The translations under genes were made by a program, and so were the position numbers. Below the pieces are notes generated by a model. That model was not told the DNA's origin, did no database searches, and worked only from the letters and a program-made list of their open reading frames with translations. From Streptomyces paludis (GTDB lineage: Bacteria; Actinomycetota; Actinomycetes; Streptomycetales; Streptomycetaceae), in contig NZ_CP031194.1 of NCBI RefSeq assembly GCF_003344965.1, forward strand, positions 8,370,001-8,434,000: 64,000 nt of DNA. The letters run 5' to 3'. Shown here in pieces: positions 1 to 10,637 of the stretch; positions within the stretch are counted from its first letter, which is position 1, and every line of letters begins with the position of its first letter.

Positions 1-2249
<2,249 letters not shown>

Positions 2250-2318
2250 CTGGCGTGTACTCCCTAACAAGCGGTACGGACGGTACCGGGCCGGCCGGTG
2301 GCGGCCACCCGGCGGCTC

Positions 2319-5300
2319 TCAGCCGTGGGTGACGAGGGTGACGAGTTCGGAGACGAGCACACCGGGCCGCTCACTGGCGTGCTCCAGCACCCGTACGGTC
2401 TCGTCGAGCAGACCGAGCACGGTGTCCGGGTCGAACAGGTCGCGGTTCAGGACGGCGAAGCCGGCCAGCTCGTCCGGCTTCTCGCCGGGAAGCAGATGGA
2501 CCGCCAGATCGACCGGCGTGGAGAACTCCCAGTCGAAGCCGAACTCCGTCGCCTCCACGCCCGGCAGCACCAGCGCGGCGTGCTCCGTGTCCACCAGCTG
2601 GAAGAGCACCGGCACGGCGGGGTCGGCGGCCAGGTCCCGGCCGGGGTCGAGCTCCCGCATCGCCACGAGCAGCGGCAGATCCTGATGGGCGGAGCCGTCC
2701 AGGACACCGTCGCGTACGCGCGCCACCACGTCCTCGAAGGCGAGGTCGTCGCGCAGCTCCGTCCGTACGGCGATCAGCTTGGCGAACGAGCCGATCAGCG
2801 GCTCCAGTTCGACCCGGTCGCGGCAGGCCACCGGGGTGCCGACGCTGATCTCGTCGACACCGGTCCGCCGGCGCAGCACCACGGTGAACGCCGCCAGCAT
2901 GGTCATGAACAGCGACGCGCCGTTACGCCCGCTGAACTCCCGCGCGGCCCGTACGGTCCGCGCCGGGACATGCCAGGACACCATCCGGCCGCGCCCGGCC
3001 CGCTCCGGGGTGCGCGGCCGGTCGGTGGGCAGCCGTACGGGCCGCATCCGCTCGATCCGCGACGCCCAGTACCCGCGGTGCGGGTCCAGCTCGTCGCCCG
3101 CCGTCGAGGCCCGCTCCCAGGAGGCGAAGTCGCGGTACTGCACCGGAAGCGGCGGCAGCGCGGGCCGGCCGCCCGTCAGCAGCGCCGGGTAGATCGCCGA
3201 GATCTCCCGTACCAGCAGCGCCTGTGACCAGCCGTCGGAGGTGAGATGGTGCTGCACGACCGACAGGACGTGGTCGTCCGCGGCCAGCCGCAGCAGCTTC
3301 ACCCGCAGCAGCGGGTCATGTGCGAGGTCGAAGCCGCGGGAGACCTCGGCCGTGGCGAGTTCCCGCGCGCGGTCCTCGCGCGCGCCGGCCGGCAGCCCGG
3401 TCAGATCGGCCAGCTCGACGGCGAAGGCGCCGGCGTCGCGCACCGTCTGGACGACCTGTCCGTCCTGCTCCCGGAAGGACGTCCGTACCGCCGAGTGCCG
3501 CTCGGCCAGCAGCGCGAACGAGCGCCGCAGGACGTCCGCGTCCAGCTCGCCGCGGAGCCGGAGCACCAGCGGCGGGACGATGAAGGTGCTCCCGGAGGCG
3601 GCGCCGGGGTCCGAGACGAACAGGTTCTCCTGCGACAGCGACAGGGGGACCGGGCCGTCGTGCCCGGCCGGCGCCAGGGCGGGCGCGGACGGCCGCCGGG
3701 CGGCCGACGCACGGGCCACGAGCGCCCCGAGCGTCGCGGGGGTCCGGTTGTCGAACACCGCTCTCAGCGGCAGCTCCGCCCCGAACTCGGCGTTGATCCG
3801 GGCGATGATCCGCGCCGCGATCAGCGAGTGGCCGCCGAGGGCGAAGAAGTCGTCCCCGGCGCCCACACTGCCCGCGTCCAGCAGCTCGGCGAAGATCTCG
3901 CACAGCCGGGTCTCCTCGGGGCCGCGCGGCGCGACGTAGTCCACGTCCAGCACCCCGCGCAGCAGCGGCGCGGGCAGCCGCGCGTGGTCCACCTTGCCGC
4001 CCGCGGTCAGCGGCAGCGCGTCGAGCACGACGAACGCCGAAGGCACCATGTACTCGGGCAGCCCCGCGCCCACATGCGCGCGCAGCCCCTCGGTGAGTTC
4101 CTGGCCGCCCGCGCCCGCGCCGGGATGCGTGGTGAGATAGGCGACCAGCCGCTTGACGCCCGCCGCGTCGTCCACCGCGACCACCACCGCCTGCCGGACC
4201 AGGTCGTGCCGCTCCAGCACCGCCTGGACCTCGCCGGGCTCGATCCGGAAGCCCCGCACCTTCACCTGGTCGTCGATCCGGCCCAGGAACTCCAGATCCC
4301 CGTCCCAGCGCCACCGCACCAGGTCGCCGGTACGGTACATCCGGGTGCCCTCGGCGAACGGGTTCGGCACGAACAGCCGGTCGGTGAGTCCGGGCCGGCC
4401 GAGATAGCCCCGGGACAGCCCGGCGCCCGCGACACACAGCTCACCCGGCGCGCCGGTCGGCACCGGTTCGAGGTTCTCGTCCACGACGTACAGCAGTGTG
4501 TTGGCCACCGGGCGGCCGACCGGCGCGGACCGCGGCCAGTCCTCGCTGCGCCGGGGGAACGTGTAGGCCGTGATGACATGGGCCTCGCTCGGCCCGTAGT
4601 GGTTGTGTACCCGCAGCTCCGGATGCCGGTCCGCCAGCCGGCGCAGCGGGGCGTCGAGCGAGATCCGCTCGCCCGCCTGCGACAGCTGGCGCAGCTCCGG
4701 CAGGACGGCGCCGGTCCGGTCGGCCTCCTCGGACAGCGCCTGCACCATGACGTTCGGCAGGAAGACCTGGTTGATGCCGTGGTCGGCCACCCAGCGGGCG
4801 AACGCGGCGGCGTCACGGCGGATGTCGTCGTGCGGCAGATACACCGACTCGCCGTACAGCAGCGAGGAGAAGACCTCCTGGAGGCTGATGTCGAAGCCGA
4901 GCGCGGCGAACTGGGCGGTACGGGTGGCCTCCGTCGCCGCCATCACGGTCTTCTGCCAGGTCACCAGGTTCACGATCGGCCGGTGCGGCATGAGGATGCC
5001 CTTGGGCACGCCGGTCGACCCCGAGGTGTAGATGACATAGGCCAGGCTCGTCACACCGGCCCCGCTCACGGGCGGGTCGGCGGGCAGCCCGGCGAAGGCG
5101 CCGGGCCGGTCGACATGCACCAGGACACGCTCCGGACCGCCGCCGTCACCGTCACCGTCACCGTCACCGCCACCGGTTCCGGGCAGCGCGGCGGCCGATT
5201 CCGTGTCGGTCACCACCAGGGTGAGCCCGGTGTCGGCGAGGACGAACTCGATCCGCGCGGCCGGCAGCGCCGGGTCGATCGGCACGTACGCCGCGCCCGA

Positions 5301-6998
5301 CTTGAGCACACCCAGCATGCCCTCGACGATGCCGAAGCCGCGGCGCACACACAGCCCGACGAAGGTCTCCGGGCCGGCGCCCAGCGCGCGCAGATGGTGG
5401 GCCAGCCGGTTGGTGCGCTCCTCCAGCTCGCGGTAGGTGAGCCGGTTCCCGTCCGACACGACCGCCACCGCGTCCGGGGTACGCCGCGCCTGCGCGGAGA
5501 ACAGCTCGTGCAGCGGGGCCTCCGGCAGTTCGAGCCGTACGCCCTGCCAGTCGGTGAGCAGCTTCTCCCGCTCGCGGCGGTCGAGCAGGGTGATCGCCGA
5601 GACCGGCCGGTCCGGGGCGTCGAGCGCCTGCGCCAGGCCCACCGTGAAGTGGTGTGTCAGCAGCCCGACGGTCTCGGCGTCGAACAGTTCCTTGCTGAAG
5701 ATGACATGCCCGGTCAGTCCCTCGTCCCCGGTGTTCTCGACGAGATGGAGTTCCAGATCCATCCTGGTGAAGATCAGGCCGTAGGAGAACTCCTCGCAGC
5801 GGGCACCGGGGAGGACGAACCGGTTGGGAGCGGCGCCGGTGAGCTGGAACAGCAGCTGCACCAGCGGGTTGTGCGACAGATCGCGCTCCACCCGGAGCGA
5901 CTCGACGATGTGCTCGAAGGGCAGCTCCGAGTGGCCGTAGGCGCCGGTGGTGACCGTACGGACCCGGCCGAGCAGCTCCCGGAAGGTCGGGTCGCCGGAC
6001 AGATCGGTACGGAAGACCAGCGTGTTGGCGAAGAAGCCGATCAGCGGCTCCAGTTCGGCGCGGGTGCGGTTGAGGATCGGCGCGCCGACCGCGATGTCCT
6101 GGCCGCGTACATGCTTGGCGAGGACGACATCCAGCACCGCCAGCAGGGTCATGTAGAGCGTGGCGCCCTCGGCCGCGCCGAACTCACGTGCCCGTCGCAC
6201 CAGTTCGGGCGGTACGGAGAACTGGAGCCGGTCGGCCTCGTGGTTCGGCCGGCTCGGCCGGGGCCGGTCGGTACGGAGCCCGGACGTGGACGGCATGCCG
6301 CTCAGCCGCTCGGTCCAGTAGCCGACCTGCTTGGTGAGCCGGCGCCCGCTCAGCCGCCCGGCCTCCCACGCGCTGAAGTCCGCGTACTGCACGGCGAGCG
6401 GCGGCAGCGCCGGGGCCCGGCCCTCGCTCAGGGCCGTGTACACGGCGGACAGTTCGGAGACCAGCACCCCCAACGACCAGCCGTCGACGCAGACATGATG
6501 CAGCACGAGACAGACCACATGGTCGTCCTCGGCCAGCCGGACCACCACGGCGCGCAGCAGCGGACCCGTACCGAGGTCGAACGGCTCGCGCAGCTCTTGC
6601 CGTACGATCCGCCGGGCGGTCTCCAGCCGGGTCTCCTCGTCGCCCTCGGCCTCGACCGTACGGCAGACGACGTCCGACCCGTCACGGACCACCTGCACCG
6701 GTACGCCGTCCTCGGCGGTGATGACCGTACGCAGCGACTCGTGCCGCCGCACCACGACGGCCAGCGCCTCGGCGAACAGCTCCGGATCGAAGGCGCCGCT
6801 GATCCGCTCGGCCACCGGGCAGTTGTAGGACGGGTTGTCGGGCATCAGCCGGTCCAGGAACCACATGCGCCGCTGGGCGAACGATGCCGCCAGCGCCCCG
6901 CTCCGGTCCACCGGTACGGGCCCGCCGCGCCCGCGCCCGGAGCGGCCCGCGGGGGCGGGGGTGCGTCGGCGCGGCGTCCGGGCGGCGTGGTCGTTCAT
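2319..6998 (-). CDS. NRPS with C-A-PCP-C architecture, RapP/FkbP-like, predicted proline/pipecolate-activating
   Basis: A 1559-residue non-ribosomal peptide synthetase. ATG 6998 is preferred over an in-frame GTG at 7007 because AAAGG lies 8 nt before the ATG. Domain order: condensation (about 35-470, HHVCVDG at 167-173), adenylation (about 500-1000, YTSGSTGVPKG near 656, YRTGD, GRIDDQVKVRGFRIEP), carrier protein (LGGHSL, phosphopantetheine serine near 1058), then a second complete condensation-like domain with HHLTSDG near 1249. Aligning the A core to GrsA by eye gives the pocket code D-I-Q-F-S-A-H-V-I-K, close to the proline code DVQLIAHVVK. RapP and FkbP share this order and length and use the last C domain to close the macrocycle onto pipecolate. 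The neighbouring cyclodeaminase fits that role. A Gly-Asp run from a ccgtca repeat lies near residue 615. The substrate (pipecolate versus proline) is inference. Confidence 0.93.
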   Translation of the reverse strand: MNDHAARTPRRRTPAPAGRSGRGRGGPVPVDRSGALAASFAQRRMWFLDRLMPDNPSYNCPVAERISGAFDPELFAEALAVVVRRHESLRTVITAEDGVPVQVVRDGSDVVCRTVEAEGDEETRLETARRIVRQELREPFDLGTGPLLRAVVVRLAEDDHVVCLVLHHVCVDGWSLGVLVSELSAVYTALSEGRAPALPPLAVQYADFSAWEAGRLSGRRLTKQVGYWTERLSGMPSTSGLRTDRPRPSRPNHEADRLQFSVPPELVRRAREFGAAEGATLYMTLLAVLDVVLAKHVRGQDIAVGAPILNRTRAELEPLIGFFANTLVFRTDLSGDPTFRELLGRVRTVTTGAYGHSELPFEHIVESLRVERDLSHNPLVQLLFQLTGAAPNRFVLPGARCEEFSYGLIFTRMDLELHLVENTGDEGLTGHVIFSKELFDAETVGLLTHHFTVGLAQALDAPDRPVSAITLLDRREREKLLTDWQGVRLELPEAPLHELFSAQARRTPDAVAVVSDGNRLTYRELEERTNRLAHHLRALGAGPETFVGLCVRRGFGIVEGMLGVLKSGAAYVPIDPALPAARIEFVLADTGLTLVVTDTESAAALPGTGGGDGDGDGDGGGPERVLVHVDRPGAFAGLPADPPVSGAGVTSLAYVIYTSGSTGVPKGILMPHRPIVNLVTWQKTVMAATEATRTAQFAALGFDISLQEVFSSLLYGESVYLPHDDIRRDAAAFARWVADHGINQVFLPNVMVQALSEEADRTGAVLPELRQLSQAGERISLDAPLRRLADRHPELRVHNHYGPSEAHVITAYTFPRRSEDWPRSAPVGRPVANTLLYVVDENLEPVPTGAPGELCVAGAGLSRGYLGRPGLTDRLFVPNPFAEGTRMYRTGDLVRWRWDGDLEFLGRIDDQVKVRGFRIEPGEVQAVLERHDLVRQAVVVAVDDAAGVKRLVAYLTTHPGAGAGGQELTEGLRAHVGAGLPEYMVPSAFVVLDALPLTAGGKVDHARLPAPLLRGVLDVDYVAPRGPEETRLCEIFAELLDAGSVGAGDDFFALGGHSLIAARIIARINAEFGAELPLRAVFDNRTPATLGALVARASAARRPSAPALAPAGHDGPVPLSLSQENLFVSDPGAASGSTFIVPPLVLRLRGELDADVLRRSFALLAERHSAVRTSFREQDGQVVQTVRDAGAFAVELADLTGLPAGAREDRARELATAEVSRGFDLAHDPLLRVKLLRLAADDHVLSVVQHHLTSDGWSQALLVREISAIYPALLTGGRPALPPLPVQYRDFASWERASTAGDELDPHRGYWASRIERMRPVRLPTDRPRTPERAGRGRMVSWHVPARTVRAAREFSGRNGASLFMTMLAAFTVVLRRRTGVDEISVGTPVACRDRVELEPLIGSFAKLIAVRTELRDDLAFEDVVARVRDGVLDGSAHQDLPLLVAMRELDPGRDLAADPAVPVLFQLVDTEHAALVLPGVEATEFGFDWEFSTPVDLAVHLLPGEKPDELAGFAVLNRDLFDPDTVLGLLDETVRVLEHASERPGVLVSELVTLVTHG
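5143..5166. repeat. Hexanucleotide tandem repeat (ccgtca x4) inside the adenylation domain
   Basis: Four exact copies of ccgtca are followed by near-copies. On the coding strand they encode alternating Gly-Asp in a stretch just ahead of the YTSGSTG core motif. The repeat keeps frame (6 bp units), so copy-number change would lengthen a surface loop without breaking the NRPS. Confidence 0.85.
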
Positions 6999-7161
6999 CG
7001 TGGTCACCTTTCACCGGTGTCGGAGGCTCGGGCTCGGCGGCGACCGTTCGCCTCACACCGGCACACCGCCACGGCATCGTGGGGGAGCGGGAAGGATGCG
7101 GGAGCCGGACGCGGGGCCGTACGCGGGGGCCGGTGCGGGGCCCGGGCGCGGGCCGGAGCCG

Positions 7162-8199
7162 CTACGCCTCGTCGGGGTAGGGGTTGAGCGCGTCGCTCGG
7201 GTGGTACTCGACCTCGATGGCCGTGCCGAGGCCCAGTTGGGCGGCGAAGCCGAGCAGCACGTCGAGGGCGATGTGGTCCTCCAGCGCGAAGCCGGTGGAG
7301 TCGAAGACCGTCGGGGTGTCCCGCGCCGCCTCCGCGCGCTCGGGCTCGGCGATCAGGGTGGCCAGTTCGGGCCCGATCTCCTCGGGGGCCAGCCGCTGGC
7401 ACTCGCCTTCCTTGACGGCCTGCTCCCGATGGTCCGGACAGACCAGGGCGCGGCGGAGCAGTTCGACGGGCAGTTCGGTCTTGCCCGGGAGGTCGGCGCC
7501 GATCGCGTTCACATGGACATGTCCGAGCATGTCCCGGTCGGGGAAGACCGGTTCGGCGCCCACCTCGGTGGTGGTCGCCGTGCAGATGATGTCGGCCTGC
7601 GCGGCGATCGTCTCCGGCGGGGCGGTCCGTACATCGAGGCCGAGGAACTTGGACCGGATCAGGAAGCTGTCGGCGTTGTCCCGGTCGATGTCGTGCACCA
7701 GGACCCGCTCGATATCGAACACCCGGCTGAGCGCGTGCAGTTGGCTGACCGCCTGGGCCCCGGTACCGATCAGGCCGACCACTCGGCTGTCGCGCCGCGC
7801 GAGCACCGAACTGGCCAGCGCCGACGCGGCGCCGGTACGCAGCGCGGTGAGCACCACGGCGTCGGCGAGGGCGGTGAGCCGTCCGGTCGCGTCGTCGTAA
7901 CGGGAGACGGTCCCGATGATGGTGGGCAGCGCGCTGGTCGCCGCGTTGGAGGGGGTGTAGCCGACCACCTTGAGGGTGGCGCTGTCACCGGGCGCGTGGT
8001 GCGGCATCCACTCCAGGACACCCGTTCCGTTCGACTCACGGACGAAGCCGCTGCGCGCCGGGGAGGTGGCGAGCCGGCCCTCGCCCAGGGCACGGAAGCC
8101 GTCCGACAGACGCTCCATCATTTCGTCCATAAATGCGTCACGGCCGACTTTGCGGAGTATCTGCGCAATTTCGGGGGCACTCAGGATGACGGTGTGCAA
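7162..8199 (-). CDS. Ornithine/lysine cyclodeaminase-family enzyme (RapL/FkbL-like)
   Basis: A 345-residue member of the ornithine cyclodeaminase/mu-crystallin family. These NAD-dependent enzymes deaminate and cyclise ornithine to proline or lysine to pipecolate. The Rossmann motif GLIGTGAQAVSQ lies near 141-152, the substrate-binding lysine region is LKVVGYTPSN near 75, and the family helix DIICTATTTE is present. The start is TTG 8199, supported by GGAGAAG six bases upstream; no better ATG exists nearby. It stands 163 bp upstream of the NRPS on the same strand, whose A domain looks proline/pipecolate specific. Proline is already available from primary metabolism, so a dedicated cyclodeaminase argues for pipecolate made from lysine, as RapL and FkbL do. 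Family assignment is firm; lysine preference is inferred from context. Confidence 0.9.
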   Translation of the reverse strand: MHTVILSAPEIAQILRKVGRDAFMDEMMERLSDGFRALGEGRLATSPARSGFVRESNGTGVLEWMPHHAPGDSATLKVVGYTPSNAATSALPTIIGTVSRYDDATGRLTALADAVVLTALRTGAASALASSVLARRDSRVVGLIGTGAQAVSQLHALSRVFDIERVLVHDIDRDNADSFLIRSKFLGLDVRTAPPETIAAQADIICTATTTEVGAEPVFPDRDMLGHVHVNAIGADLPGKTELPVELLRRALVCPDHREQAVKEGECQRLAPEEIGPELATLIAEPERAEAARDTPTVFDSTGFALEDHIALDVLLGFAAQLGLGTAIEVEYHPSDALNPYPDEA

Positions 8200-8416
8200 T
8201 TACTTCTCCGTGTTTCTGCGCGGGCTGATTCGTGCGTACTGCTGCTCTCTCCCGCAGTGCGTTCAAAAGTAGCCGCAGCGCTCGCCCCGGCGACAGCGAA
8301 CCCCGGAAAGTCTAAGTAATTCACTAGGGTCGGCCGGCTGCCGCGCGCCGGACCGGACGCGGGAGCCGCGAGGCGGCCCGCGGCCCCTGTCCGGCCTGGT
8401 CCCGGGCCTCCGGGCG

Positions 8417-9094
8417 TCAGTCCCTGACGAAGTCCCGGACCACTTCGGGCGGCCAGGCACCGGCCCTCAGCGCCCCCATGGCGTAGGCGCGGGAGACCAG
8501 CGCGGCGCGGTTCGGTACCTGTAACTTGCGCAGCAGAGAGGCCACGTGGTAGTCGACGCCTTGCCGGCTCAGATGCAGCCGGTCGGCCAGCGGCACGGTG
8601 GAGAGCCCGGCCGCGATGCCTTCGAGGATGCGGGCGTGGACGGGGCTGAGCATCCTGCCGTCAGGGCCGTCGGCGGCCTCCGGCGCGGGTTCGGCCCGTT
8701 CCGTTCCGGTGCCGGGCAGCATCACCATGATGGACGCCTCGTCCGCCGCCCCGCCGCGTACCAGCACGGCTGTCAGTGCGACGGTACGGCTGGCACCGTC
8801 CGGCCCCACCGTGGCGATATCGGTGACGAACCGCTCCCGCCGCCCCTCGACCAGGCCGGCGAACTGCCCGGACAGCGCCTGCTGGAAGCCCGGATGGACC
8901 AGTTCGCCGAACGCCCGCCCGCAGAGCGTCTCCGGCGAGCCGCCGAAGCGCCCGAAGAATCTCTCGTCGGCCTGCCGGATCGTCAGGGCCAGATCGAGAC
9001 GCGCCGTACTGAGACGCTCACCGGCATCCCGCGCGTCGGCGCCGGAGGGCAGGGACGGGCTTGTCCCGCGTCGTGGGCGGGGAACCTGCGGCAT
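8417..9094 (-). CDS. PAS-LuxR transcriptional regulator
   Basis: A 225-residue regulator. Residues about 25-130 resemble a PAS sensor fold (LALTIRQADERFFGRFGG and following strands). Residues about 148-207 form a LuxR-type helix-turn-helix, with SPVHARILEGIAAGLST and the recognition-helix stretch SRQGVDYHVASLLRKL. ATG 9094 is chosen because AAAGGA lies 6 nt upstream; the frame stays open further upstream without a good ribosome site. This size and domain pair match the PimM-type activators of macrolide clusters. It lies on the same strand as, and directly upstream of, the cyclodeaminase-NRPS-PKS block, so it is a likely cluster activator. A clear PimM-type operator (CTVGGGAWWTCCCBAG) was not found; only a half-site-like CTAGGG is visible near 8325. 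Confidence 0.85.
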   Translation of the reverse strand: MPQVPRPRRGTSPSLPSGADARDAGERLSTARLDLALTIRQADERFFGRFGGSPETLCGRAFGELVHPGFQQALSGQFAGLVEGRRERFVTDIATVGPDGASRTVALTAVLVRGGAADEASIMVMLPGTGTERAEPAPEAADGPDGRMLSPVHARILEGIAAGLSTVPLADRLHLSRQGVDYHVASLLRKLQVPNRAALVSRAYAMGALRAGAWPPEVVRDFVRD

Positions 9095-9686
9095 GGTCGT
9101 CCTTTGTGCGGGTGGGGCGGTCGGCGGTACGGGGCGGCCGGCGGGCGACGCGTACCGCCCGCGGGACACCGTGGGACCAACCGGCGGAAAGCAATACGGA
9201 AAAGCGGGCTGGACATCGATGACACAGGAGCGGAAGTGCCGCCCCGAGGACGGCCCCGCAGCCGCCCGTACTGCCGGCGACTGCCCTGGAGTTCTTCGAG
9301 GCTGCCCTTCGGGTCGCCGGAAATTGCCCTTTCCTGCACCCATCGATTTCCCCGAACGCTTAACCGGAGGAACAAGAAAAAGAATATCTCATTCACTACT
9401 GAGCCCAGTTGGGACATCACCGCGCCCCGGGCATTGCCGGGGCACCGGGGAGCCCTCGCGTCCGGTGGCCCCGAACCCGGCCGGACCTCCTCGGCCGTTC
9501 GGGACCGGCCACGGGCCGGCCGCGGTGCGGCCGCGCGCTCCGCGAGGAAGGGCAGTCCTGGCGGGAGGGAAGGGCAGACCCATGCCAACGCCCCCTGAAA
9601 ACTGCTGGGTTGAAGATGCCCCATGTGATAATCACGTCTCCGCCCTGTCGCTGCGGAGATGTCGGCACGTCACCAACGGAGTCTCC
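9095..9686. other. Gene-free divergent region between PAS-LuxR gene and heme-oxygenase-like gene
   Basis: A 592-bp spacer between two divergently read genes, so it should hold promoters for both. An A-rich patch (aacaagaaaaagaatatc) around 9373-9390 is unusually AT-rich for this genome and is a plausible promoter region. Several frames are open here, but none has a ribosome site or recognisable product. Confidence 0.5.
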
Positions 9687-10457
9687 ATGCAGAAGGTCAT
9701 CGACTACATCGAAGAACATCGGAAAACGTACGAGAACCACGCGTTCTTCACCAGCCTGCTCGCCGACGAGTCGCTCCCCGGCGAGAAGCGTCTGGCGTGG
9801 GGGCCCAGCGTGGTTCCCTTCATCATGGGCTACTCCGACCTGAACAAGTACGTCTTCCGCAAGGACGAGGGCGATGCCCGGCCCGATCAGCTACAGGCCC
9901 TTCTCAACGCGCACACCTACGAAGAGGACTTCCACTGGCAGTGGATGCTGACCGACCTGGAGAAGCTGGGGGCCGACAGCGCCATGCCCCTGTCGGACGC
10001 CACACGGGTCCTGTGGAGCGCGGACTTCAGCCACTCCCGACGCCTCTGCCTGGAACTGGCCGCACTCGCCGCGGACGCCCCCACGTACGCCGTCTTCGCG
10101 ATGGTCGAGTCCATCGAGGCCGTCTCCCTCACGATCTTCACCCACTGCCGGGGCATCACCCTGCGGGACGGTCGCGAGTGTGAGTTCTTCGGCACCAAGC
10201 ACTACATGGCGGAGGCGTCCCACAGCATCAAGTCGCCCGAGGTGGAGCAGAAGAGCCTGCCCTCCCTCGACGACACACAGCGCGAGGAAGCCAAGCGGAT
10301 GGTCGACCGCACGTTCACACTCTTCGACAACTGGTCCGCCTCCCTCCTGCGCTTCGCCCTGGAAAGCGCCGACCACGAGCGCACGTACCAGAGGGTGATC
10401 CAGGAGAGCAAGGACCTACTGCCAGAAGCCGAAGCAGCAGCCGCTGCCGCCTTCTAG
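9687..10457 (+). CDS. Heme-oxygenase-fold (TenA/PqqC/HDO-like) iron-dependent enzyme candidate
   Basis: A 256-residue protein starting at ATG 9687 with ACGGAG five bases before it. The sequence is all-helical and looks like the heme-oxygenase-like fold used by TenA, PqqC and the diiron oxidases (HDOs such as UndA, BesC and SznF). Possible metal ligands occur in the usual helical order: E79/E80 and H83 (EEDFHW), E141 and E144 (VESIEA), then H172, E176 and H179 (KHYMAEASH). If these bind iron, the protein would be an oxygen-dependent oxidase acting on an amine, acid or carrier-bound substrate. It sits about 600 bp from the cluster regulator on the opposite strand, so cluster membership is possible but not shown. 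The fold call is by eye and moderate; no substrate can be assigned. Confidence 0.6.
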   Translation: MQKVIDYIEEHRKTYENHAFFTSLLADESLPGEKRLAWGPSVVPFIMGYSDLNKYVFRKDEGDARPDQLQALLNAHTYEEDFHWQWMLTDLEKLGADSAMPLSDATRVLWSADFSHSRRLCLELAALAADAPTYAVFAMVESIEAVSLTIFTHCRGITLRDGRECEFFGTKHYMAEASHSIKSPEVEQKSLPSLDDTQREEAKRMVDRTFTLFDNWSASLLRFALESADHERTYQRVIQESKDLLPEAEAAAAAAF

Positions 10458-10523
10458 CCTCATTCGCCACAGGTCGGCCGCCACCGTCCACGGAGCGGCG
10501 AGTCGCGACCTGGGCGGCCCAGG

Positions 10524-10578
10524 CACCGAACCCGGCCGCGCCGGCCACAGGCCCGAGGCCGGCGGATCGGGTTCGGTG
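10524..10578. terminator. Long inverted repeat between convergent genes, probable bidirectional terminator
   Basis: Perfect 11-bp arms CACCGAACCCG (10524-10534) and CGGGTTCGGTG (10568-10578) enclose a GC-rich spacer with more internal complementarity. It lies between the convergent heme-oxygenase-like and TetR genes and has no U-tract, as is usual in Streptomyces. Confidence 0.5.
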
Positions 10579-10637
10579 ATGTGGCTGCGCGGGAGGAGCC
10601 GGTCATTGCTCCGGCACCGCCCACCGCACGCGTCACC

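Noticed and set aside
3246..7187. Very long plus-strand open frame opposite the NRPS
   Set aside because: It is the mirror of a high-GC coding frame: His/Arg/Gln-rich with no domain. The minus strand encodes all NRPS core motifs.
8320..8345. CTAGGG half-site as a PAS-LuxR (PimM-type) operator
   Set aside because: Only one half of the CTVGGGAWWTCCCBAG palindrome is present, too little to call a site.
9095..9343. Upstream extension of the PAS-LuxR gene to 9343
   Set aside because: The extension is low-complexity, lacks a ribosome site and would place 83 residues before the normal start; ATG 9094 has AAAGGA six bases upstream.
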